A DNA stretch of 64,000 nucleotides from an uncultured Collinsella sp. Its GTDB lineage: Bacteria; Actinomycetota; Coriobacteriia; Coriobacteriales; Coriobacteriaceae. Every line of letters begins with the position of its first letter. Position 1 is the first letter of the stretch. The notes under the pieces were generated by a model that had not been told where the DNA came from, did not search any database, and worked only from the letters and a program-made list of their open reading frames with translations. The translations under genes and the position numbers were made by a program. Of this stretch, positions 51,770 to 58,660 are shown piece by piece. The DNA lies in the NCBI GenBank assembly GCA_900541125.1, contig UQIK01000008.1:1-64000 (forward strand), written 5' to 3'.

Positions 51770-52879
51770 TTAGGCAGGTTTAAGCCCAAAACACGCCCTA
51801 AGCGTGTTAAATAGCGCCTCTTGTTTCCTTCTGCGAGCGTCAACACGGTTGCGATATCGCTTACCCATACGCTGGTGAATGCGCCATGCGAGCGCTTCCA
51901 TCGCCTCCATGTCGCAGAGCATTTCGTTGTTGACCGTCGCGACCTCGATTCCCATAGCAATCAAGCCCGTGTTGCGTTTTTCATCATGGATACGTCCCCT
52001 CCGGGAGGAATGGCCCAGTTCACCGTTGTATTCCAGGTCAAACCGGGCTGCTTCCTGATACGCATCGCAAACTGCATGCGGCATCCCCGAGATTGCCTGC
52101 GCGCGGTCATCGAACTCGATCTTGTAGTCGGTCTTAAAGGGACCGCAGGCAAATCCGCCATAGGAAAACGGAAGCGAAAACATGGCAAGCATGATGCACT
52201 CCATGGGTGAGCGCAGGTTTTCCGACAGATAGGGACACAGCCGCCGCAGTTGTTTGGCCGCACTCCCCTTGCATGCCGCGAGGTAATCTGTCAGGCAATC
52301 GGGCGTCAGCACCGGCTCGACTTCAAAGTAGCCAACGTCTGCCGGTTGGTCCTTGTCCTTTGCAAGTCTATTCGCAACAGGCGATGTATAGGGAGGCAGG
52401 TACTTCCCGCGATCGCTCAGCGAAATCTTGGAACACAGTTCCTGGGCCAAGGCAAACGCCTGGATACAGCCGACCTCGCGAGCAACGGCAACACAAAGAG
52501 CCTCGGGAGATAGGCTGTACACCCCCGGTTCCACCTCTAGAATCGAGCCGGCAGGCAACCCGGAACACACGGACCAGCCCATGCCAGGCATGCGGCGGCG
52601 CTGCGCCGCAGATCCCACCAGCAAGCACAGATCTTCTTGCACCTCGCCGCTTTTGGCCCCAATTCGTACCAGGTCGGAAAGATAGATATCCCCGGTCGAA
52701 GGCGATGACGTACACAGCACGCGGCGCTCCCCCTCGGGCTCAAGGTCCCTCCAACTGATGTAGCCCATTTGTCGGCGCTCGGCGCGCATCATGCGCAGCG
52801 CCGAGGCGCCAGTCAGGATTACGGAGGCCGCCAGTTGCTCGCTTGTCGGCTCGATGCGTCGCGCTATCTTCACTGCCAC
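51770..52879 (-). CDS. Uncharacterised protein with possible endonuclease-like C terminus
   Basis: 369 residues from a GTG at 52879 with AGGGG upstream; the ATG at 52918 inside comF is an alternative. The C-terminal ~110 residues read FDLEYNGELGH..RIHDEKRNTGLIAMGIEV, the pattern of Vsr/DUF559-like PD-(D/E)XK domains (E.DG..H..D..R..L...G). The middle (GVYSLSPEALCVAVAREV..QAFALAQELCSKI) resembles AbiEi-like transcriptional antitoxin segments. Both are inference from pattern. It follows comF closely. Confidence 0.6.
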   Translation of the reverse strand: MAVKIARRIEPTSEQLAASVILTGASALRMMRAERRQMGYISWRDLEPEGERRVLCTSSPSTGDIYLSDLVRIGAKSGEVQEDLCLLVGSAAQRRRMPGMGWSVCSGLPAGSILEVEPGVYSLSPEALCVAVAREVGCIQAFALAQELCSKISLSDRGKYLPPYTSPVANRLAKDKDQPADVGYFEVEPVLTPDCLTDYLAACKGSAAKQLRRLCPYLSENLRSPMECIMLAMFSLPFSYGGFACGPFKTDYKIEFDDRAQAISGMPHAVCDAYQEAARFDLEYNGELGHSSRRGRIHDEKRNTGLIAMGIEVATVNNEMLCDMEAMEALAWRIHQRMGKRYRNRVDARRRKQEALFNTLRACFGLKPA

Positions 52880-52889
52880 AAAACCACCC

Positions 52890-53696
52890 CTACCAAACGC
52901 GTGCGATAGCGAGACCATCGACTGCCGCGGCGCCGGCACGCTTGAGCTCCGTCGAGGCCGCTGCCATAGTCGCGCCCGTGGTAATGACATCATCGATGAG
53001 CAGCAGACGGCAGGCACGCACATCCTCGACCGTCTCGTACATGCCCCGGGCACGTTCCCGGCGCTCGACGCGACCGAGCTCGCGCTGGTCACCATGACCG
53101 TATTTGACCAGGGCGTCCAGCAACGGCACGCCCGAAAGATCGCAAAACGAGCGCGCGATTGCTTCCATATGATCGAATCCACGCCGCCGAAACGCCGCCG
53201 CAGTCGCGGGCACAAATACCACCGCGTCGACACCGGACAGCACGCCGCCGTAGCGATCGGGGGCTGCCACCTGGGCATGCAGGGCGGTGTCGTAGAGTAG
53301 CTCCGCCAGATACGGTGCCAGGCGGCGCTCGCCCGCATCCTTGTACGCCTTGATGATGCGCGGCAGCGGATGTGCGTAGACGGCACACGCCAGGCAGCGA
53401 TCGAGCGCCTCGGCCATTGCCGAAGACGTGCCCTCGACCGAACACTCGGTGCACAGCAAATCCCCAAACGGGGCGCCACATCGGATGCAGCTATGGCACG
53501 GATCGATGAGCGCGAATGAGGCCAGGCAATCCTGGCAAATCAGCGCACCGAAACGCTCGCAGCCGGCACATCGCGTGGGCGACAACGCCTCGAGCGCCTC
53601 GTACGTCGCGCGCTCGGCAAGCGGTAGCAATTCGTCCGCAAACGGTAGGGTGCCAGCACCCTGCAAGCGACTCAACACATTCAAATGTCTCTTCAT
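52890..53696 (-). CDS. comF: ComF family phosphoribosyltransferase-like protein
   Basis: 268 residues. An N-terminal zinc-finger region (CAGCERFGALICQDC, CHSCIRCGAPFGDLLCTEC) is followed by a phosphoribosyltransferase fold with PRPP loop LLLIDDVITTGATMAAA. Homologues are needed for DNA uptake or ssDNA handling. Its Shine-Dalgarno GGGAGGG lies in a hairpin stem (53700-53735). Confidence 0.88.
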   Translation of the reverse strand: MKRHLNVLSRLQGAGTLPFADELLPLAERATYEALEALSPTRCAGCERFGALICQDCLASFALIDPCHSCIRCGAPFGDLLCTECSVEGTSSAMAEALDRCLACAVYAHPLPRIIKAYKDAGERRLAPYLAELLYDTALHAQVAAPDRYGGVLSGVDAVVFVPATAAAFRRRGFDHMEAIARSFCDLSGVPLLDALVKYGHGDQRELGRVERRERARGMYETVEDVRACRLLLIDDVITTGATMAAASTELKRAGAAAVDGLAIARVW

Positions 53697-53699
53697 GAC

Positions 53700-53735
53700 A
53701 CAACCCTCCCTACGCGAAGGCGAAGGGAGGGTTGT
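53700..53735 (-). promoter_or_regulatory. Hairpin sequestering the comF ribosome-binding site
   Basis: A 12-bp perfect stem whose 3' arm contains GGGAGGG four nt from the comF ATG; no T run follows. It may limit translation initiation or serve as the ricT operon end. Confidence 0.5.
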
Positions 53736-53797
53736 CGGTGTAGAGCCATGATACCCAGAGGCGCTGGGGTCAGGCGGGTTACATCCGCTTACGGACG

Positions 53798-55492
53798 TTA
53801 TTCGCCGGCAGGCGGTTTCGGTGAGGACGAGGTGTGGGTCGAGCCTTCGCCACCGTCCTGGCGCGGCTTGCGGGAGCGACGGCGACGGCGGCGCTTTTGA
53901 CCCTGGTCGGTCGAGCCTTCGCCATCGCGATCCTCACGCGGTTCGCGCTCGTCGCGAGAGCCGCCGCGCGAAGCCTTGGCGGCAGCTCCCCCGCCATCGC
54001 CGGGGCGACGGCGCGTGACCTTGACTTCGCCATCCGAAACCTGATCGGCCACGGAAGGAACCGAGGGCTTCTGCTGCGTGCCCGAGGAATGGCGACGGCG
54101 CGGACGTGGCGCGCGCTCCTCCTCGCCACGCGGCTTGCCAGCCTTGTCGGCAGGCGCATCGGAGGCCGAGACGCCCTTGGGGGCGGCACCGGCCTCGCGA
54201 ACAGCTGCGGCGCGGAAGGCGTCCTCGCGCTCCTCGCTCGACAGGTGACGGCGACGACGGCGCGTGGGGTTCATGCCACCGCCGCGGTTTTGCTGCTGGG
54301 GCTGCTGAGCCTCGCGCTCGCGGGAAGCGTTCTTGCCCGCGGTCTCGCCATTGTCGACGGACGCTGCGCGCTTGCGGCGGCGACGGCCATCGGCCGCCTC
54401 CTCGGCCTCGGGCGCCTCGGCCTTGCCGCGGCCCTTTCCGCGGCCACGGCCCTCGCCCTGGCCCTGAGCAGCGCGAGCATCGGATTCGGCACCGCGGCGA
54501 CGGCGCTTGGGCATCGACGTGCCGGCCAGACGGTCGGCACTCGACAGGCCATCGCCCACGTCGACGCCGTTCTCGCGATCGAGCTCCATGAGCGCCAGGC
54601 GCATCTCGGGCGACTCGATGCGCTCGAGCACGTCGCGCGTCACGCAGTCGGGGCGGCAGTTGCAGCCCTGCTCGGCGGCCTTCTTTTTGCAGCCCTCCGA
54701 GCACGTCATATCGGCCAGGTTGACCTTAAAGACTTTGCCGTTCTCCAGGCGCAGCACCAGCTGCTCACGCGGCGTGTCATATTCCTGGATACGCGCCTTG
54801 CCAAGCGGCGTATCGATGAGCGTCTTCTTTTTGGGCGCACGGCTCTTAAAGTCCTTGTACGCCTCGAACTCATAGCGCAGACAGCACATCAGGCGGCCGC
54901 ACACGCCACTGATCTTGGACGAGTTGAGCGGCAGGTCCTGCTCTTTTGCCATGCGAATCGAGACGGGCTCAAACTGTCCGCCAAAGCGCGTGCAGCAGAG
55001 CTCCTGTCCGCACTGGGCATAGCCGCCCACCAGGCGAGTCTCGTCGCGCACGCCGATCTGGCGCATGTCGACGCGAATGTGCAGCGTCGAGGACAGATCC
55101 TTGACGAGCTGGCGAAAATCGACGCGCTCCTCGGCCGCAAAGTAGAACACGGCCTTCTCGCCGCCAAACAGGTACTCGACGCCGACCGGCTTCATCTCGA
55201 GATCGAGCTCTTTGACCAGACGGCGGAAATCGACCATCGCCTCGTCGCCTTGGATGGCCAAGTCGTCGGCAAGCTGCAGGTCGATGTCGCTCGCCACGCG
55301 CAGCACGGGCTTGAGCGGCTGACCGATCTCGTCTTGCGGCACCTCAAAGGGATCGGCCGTGACCAGGCCGATCTCGGTTCCGCGCTCGGTGGAGCAAATG
55401 GCATAATCTGCCTCGAGGATATCCAGATCTTGCGGATCGAACCACAGGTCGCGCGAGGCGTAGGTAAACTTAACGGGTACGACTAACGGCAT
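53798..55492 (-). CDS. ricT: RicT (YaaT/PSP1 domain) with long basic disordered tail
   Basis: 564 residues. Residues 1-~325 are a PSP1-domain RicT with the Cys clusters QCGQELCC (161-167) and VCGRLMCC (198-204) that hold an iron-sulfur cofactor in the RicAFT complex, which affects RNA processing and development in Bacillus. Residues ~328-564 are a low-complexity Arg/Ala/Gly/Glu tail with RRRR clusters, about as long as the domain itself. It overlaps holB by 10 nt. The tail may bind RNA. Confidence 0.85.
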   Translation of the reverse strand: MPLVVPVKFTYASRDLWFDPQDLDILEADYAICSTERGTEIGLVTADPFEVPQDEIGQPLKPVLRVASDIDLQLADDLAIQGDEAMVDFRRLVKELDLEMKPVGVEYLFGGEKAVFYFAAEERVDFRQLVKDLSSTLHIRVDMRQIGVRDETRLVGGYAQCGQELCCTRFGGQFEPVSIRMAKEQDLPLNSSKISGVCGRLMCCLRYEFEAYKDFKSRAPKKKTLIDTPLGKARIQEYDTPREQLVLRLENGKVFKVNLADMTCSEGCKKKAAEQGCNCRPDCVTRDVLERIESPEMRLALMELDRENGVDVGDGLSSADRLAGTSMPKRRRRGAESDARAAQGQGEGRGRGKGRGKAEAPEAEEAADGRRRRKRAASVDNGETAGKNASREREAQQPQQQNRGGGMNPTRRRRRHLSSEEREDAFRAAAVREAGAAPKGVSASDAPADKAGKPRGEEERAPRPRRRHSSGTQQKPSVPSVADQVSDGEVKVTRRRPGDGGGAAAKASRGGSRDEREPREDRDGEGSTDQGQKRRRRRRSRKPRQDGGEGSTHTSSSPKPPAGE

Positions 55493-56610
55493 TTCAGTGC
55501 CTTCCTGATATCGAACAGCATGACCTCGATGGCCAGCTGAGGAGTAACGTTTCTGGCGATGTTGCGCTCGGCGGTTGCGACCGCCTCGAGCGCCTGGGTG
55601 GCACCCGCAACATTGGTCGCGGCGGCAAGCCGACCGATCGTGTCGCGCACGTCTTCGTTCACCACGTCGGCTGCCTCGTCCTGAAGCGTCAGCAGCACGT
55701 CGCGCATGAGCGTCCGCGCGCTCGCCAGCGCTTCCATGATACCCGAACGCTCGCGCGCGTTGAGTTCGCGCTTGTTGCGGTCCTCAAGCTGCTTCAATGC
55801 TCCACGCGACAGGTAGTCGGCGTTTTGCTCGAGCACCTTTTCCTGTGTGGACTTGACCTCGGCGAGCGGCGCCTTAACGGCGACGATGAGCGACTTGGCG
55901 CGACTGAGTACGTCGGCCTCGTCGGCGGCAATGAGCGAGTCGATGGCGCGGACCATCTGGCGGCGAGCATCCTGGCGCTCGGCGCTCTTAAGGAACTCGA
56001 TGCCGCGTGTGGGGCTTCCCGCCACGGCGACCGCCATGCGGCAACGCGCGAAGTCCTGACCCGTCGCGCGACTCACGGCACGCGCGGCCACGGCGGGCGA
56101 CACCAGCCGAAACGGCACGCACTGGCAGCGGCTCACGATGGTGGGCAGCATCACGTCCGCCGAGGTGCCCAGCAAGATGAACATAACGCCCTCGGGCGGC
56201 TCCTCGAGTGTCTTGAGCAGTGCGTTGGCGGTGTTGGCGCGCAGCTGCTCGGCACGGTCGATGATGTAGACCTTGGCCTTGGCGCGGATGGGCGCCAGCG
56301 GCACGTCATCGAGCAGCTCGCGGGTCTGGACGATGAGGTAGCCCGTGGCGCTCTCGGGCGTGTAATAGTGCACGTCGGGGTGCGTATGGCGGGCGACGCG
56401 CACGCAGCTATCGCATGAGCCGCAGCCATCCTGCTCGCACAGGAAGGCCTGAGCGAGCGCCCACGCGGCGTCGAGCTTGCCCGCGCCGGGCGCGCCCAAA
56501 AACAGGTAGGCGTGCGATGCGCGGCCGCTGGCGACGGCGTTGGTCAAAAAGTCGCGCACGCGCTCTTGAGTGTCAAGCTTGGCCAGCAGGCTTGCCTGAG
56601 CGGGGGCCAT
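55483..56610 (-). CDS. holB: DNA polymerase III subunit delta'
   Basis: 375 residues, AAA+ clamp-loader subunit. HAYLFLGAPGAGK (Walker A variant), a zinc module CGSCDSCVRVARHTHPD, VYIIDRAEQL, ALLKTLEEPPE and the SRC motif. AGGAGG precedes the ATG at 56610; the frame is open to 56712 inside tmk. Order tmk-holB-ricT is conserved in Gram-positives. Confidence 0.92.
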   Translation of the reverse strand: MAPAQASLLAKLDTQERVRDFLTNAVASGRASHAYLFLGAPGAGKLDAAWALAQAFLCEQDGCGSCDSCVRVARHTHPDVHYYTPESATGYLIVQTRELLDDVPLAPIRAKAKVYIIDRAEQLRANTANALLKTLEEPPEGVMFILLGTSADVMLPTIVSRCQCVPFRLVSPAVAARAVSRATGQDFARCRMAVAVAGSPTRGIEFLKSAERQDARRQMVRAIDSLIAADEADVLSRAKSLIVAVKAPLAEVKSTQEKVLEQNADYLSRGALKQLEDRNKRELNARERSGIMEALASARTLMRDVLLTLQDEAADVVNEDVRDTIGRLAAATNVAGATQALEAVATAERNIARNVTPQLAIEVMLFDIRKALKCR

Positions 56611-56611
56611 G

Positions 56612-57295
56612 CTACTCAGCCTCCTGGGCAAGCGCGGCGGCGACGGCATCCTGGGGGATGTCGAGACCGTGCGCACGAACCAGCTCGACCGTCTGCGCGA
56701 AGACGTCTGCAATCGACGCAGTGGCGTCGATGAGCTTTACGCGATTTGGCTCTTCGGCGGCAATGCTGCAAAATCCCTGGTAGACGCGCTCCTGGAAGGC
56801 CATGCCCTTGGCCTCCATGCGGTCGGCCGCGCCGCGGGCAGCCATGCGCAGCGCCGCCTGCTCGGGCGTGATGTGATAGACGAGCGTGAGCGCCGGGTGC
56901 GTACCCGCGACGGCCAGGTTGTTGGCGTCGCGCACTATCTGGCGGTCGAGGCCGTCGGCAAACGCCTGGTAGCAGGTCGTGGAATCGTAGAAGCGGTCGC
57001 ACAGGACAACCTTGCCGGCAGCAAGGGCGGGCGCGATGACCTCGTGCACCAACTGAGCGCGTGCCGCCTCGTAGAGCAACAACTCGCAGGTGTCGCCCAT
57101 CGCCGTATTGGCGGGGTCGAGCAGCAGAGCACGGATCTTTTCGCTGATGGCGGTACCGCCCGGCTCACGCAGGGTCACAACCTGGTAGCCGGCAAGGTCG
57201 AGCGCACGGGCAAGCAGGCGCGCCTGCGTAGATTTACCGGCGCCATCGACACCCTCGAGCGTAATGAAGCTATGTTGAGCGGGCTCAAAAGCCAT
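56612..57295 (-). CDS. tmk: Thymidylate kinase
   Basis: 227 residues. P-loop EGVDGAGKST, the DR(Y/F) motif CDRFYDST and a lid region AARGAADRMEAKG. Phosphorylates dTMP to dTDP. One nt separates it from the holB start. Confidence 0.93.
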   Translation of the reverse strand: MAFEPAQHSFITLEGVDGAGKSTQARLLARALDLAGYQVVTLREPGGTAISEKIRALLLDPANTAMGDTCELLLYEAARAQLVHEVIAPALAAGKVVLCDRFYDSTTCYQAFADGLDRQIVRDANNLAVAGTHPALTLVYHITPEQAALRMAARGAADRMEAKGMAFQERVYQGFCSIAAEEPNRVKLIDATASIADVFAQTVELVRAHGLDIPQDAVAAALAQEAE

Positions 57296-57398
57296 GGGCG
57301 CAGCCCCTTCCTACAAGGCGCGTAAATGCGAGTTATAGCAACCAAGCCATGATACCCCAGTGCTCGGTGCGTCCCCAATGGCTAAAGGCGCCTTTCCA

Positions 57399-57467
57399 AA
57401 GTTGCGGTGAAATAGGGACTGATTGAAGCTCTGAGACTGCCAAACAGTCCCTATTTCACCGCAACTT
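57399..57467. repeat. Palindromic element, AGTTGCGGTG family, copy 2
   Basis: Perfect 23-bp arms 57399-57421 and 57445-57467 (arm begins AAGTTGCGGTGAAATAGGG) around a 23-nt loop; copy 1 is at 10693-10759. GTCCCCAATGGCTA at 57371-57384 adjoins it. It lies in the divergent tmk/zinc-ribbon gap. Confidence 0.85.
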
Positions 57468-57535
57468 ATGAAGGGGAATTTGGGGTGCTGGGTATAATCG
57501 TCATATTGCATTGAAATGTGGCGAAAGGAGTGGCA

Positions 57536-58519
57536 ATGTCTCGGTATTGCGCCTCGTGCGGCAAGCTTCTTGCAGATAATGCCAAGTTCTGCACCTCGTG
57601 CGGTGCACCCGTTGAGCAAACAACCGCGAGCGATAGCCAGCCCGCTTTTGAGCAGACCGGCTCCCTTGATACGCCGCAAGCCAAGGCGGACGACCCCCTC
57701 GCCTATCGCCCCGACCCCGCCGCAAGCCCCGCGGCCGTCGAGACCACGCAGCGCATACCCGTCGCGAGCGGCTCGCCCCAACAGGAGCCGGCTCCCGCAT
57801 ACACGCCCGCTTCGCCACAGACCCCCGCCCCCAAAAAGAGCGGCACCGGGCCGCTTATCGCCGTTATTGTTGTGCTGGTGGCGATCATCATCGCCCTGGT
57901 CGTTTTCTTTGTGATCAAGCCTTTCGACAACGCCGCCACGCAGACGACTGCCGAGGTAGCTAAGCTGCACCATGACGTCGACGACGATGACCTAAAGCCT
58001 CTCGGCGATCCCAACAGCCTGTACGACGATGATGACGATGACGACGAGGATGGCGGCGAAGCAACGCTCTCCGAGCAGAATCTCTACCGCCGACTGAGCG
58101 AATACTACGACTTGCTCGAAGACCTCGACAACTACGTCCGTGGCTGCGCGCAGAACTTCAACGGCAGCTATCTGGAAGAGGATCGAACCACCCGTCAAAA
58201 TCTCGCCGACGTCGCCGAGCGCACGGAGGACACCATCGAGCAGTATTACGACATCGTCGAGGACCTAGACGTCCCGACGAGCTCCAAGAACTACAGCTCC
58301 TGGAAGGACATCATCGCCCTGTACGACGACCTGGATCACCGCATTGACGCAATCTGTGATGCCTGGGAGATCAGCCTGAAATACGCCAAGCCTGCGGACC
58401 ACAAGAATGAGATCGTGGCGCCGCTGTCGCGCGACAACGTGGCGGGCACCAATGACAATAAGTACCGCCTAGACTTTGAGGAGCGCTATCCCGACGCCAA
58501 ACCCGTCGAAGTGAACTAG
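57536..58519 (+). CDS. Zinc-ribbon membrane protein, function unknown
   Basis: 327 residues. N-terminal zinc ribbon (CASCGKLL..FCTSCGAPV), a Pro/Ala/Gln-rich linker, one membrane helix near residues 106-128, an Asp run around 164-171 and a helical acidic exported region. Zinc-ribbon plus single helix is common in gut Actinobacteria and Firmicutes; the role is not known. AAAGGAG precedes the ATG at 57536. Confidence 0.8.
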   Translation: MSRYCASCGKLLADNAKFCTSCGAPVEQTTASDSQPAFEQTGSLDTPQAKADDPLAYRPDPAASPAAVETTQRIPVASGSPQQEPAPAYTPASPQTPAPKKSGTGPLIAVIVVLVAIIIALVVFFVIKPFDNAATQTTAEVAKLHHDVDDDDLKPLGDPNSLYDDDDDDDEDGGEATLSEQNLYRRLSEYYDLLEDLDNYVRGCAQNFNGSYLEEDRTTRQNLADVAERTEDTIEQYYDIVEDLDVPTSSKNYSSWKDIIALYDDLDHRIDAICDAWEISLKYAKPADHKNEIVAPLSRDNVAGTNDNKYRLDFEERYPDAKPVEVN

Positions 58520-58537
58520 CGCTTTGTCGTTCCCGAG

Positions 58538-58595
58538 CCGGCAGTTAGGGACGTTCCTAAACTGCCGGCAGAAAAGGAACGTCCCTAACTGCCGG
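58538..58595. repeat. Palindromic element, CCGGCAGTTAGGGACG arms
   Basis: Perfect 21-bp arms 58538-58558 and 58575-58595 with a loop that repeats part of the arm (ACTGCCGGCA). It adjoins a poly-A/T terminator region after the zinc-ribbon gene and could double as a terminator. Confidence 0.8.
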
Positions 58596-58660
58596 TCAAA
58601 AAAACGAGCGAGGATCGTGGGGTCCTCGCTCGTTTTTTAGGCAATGTTTCGACCGCGCCG

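Noticed and set aside
53834..55486. 550-residue open frame on the plus strand opposite ricT
   Set aside because: Leu/Ala/Arg-rich translation without any family motif; it mirrors ricT, whose Cys clusters and PSP1 motifs are unmistakable.
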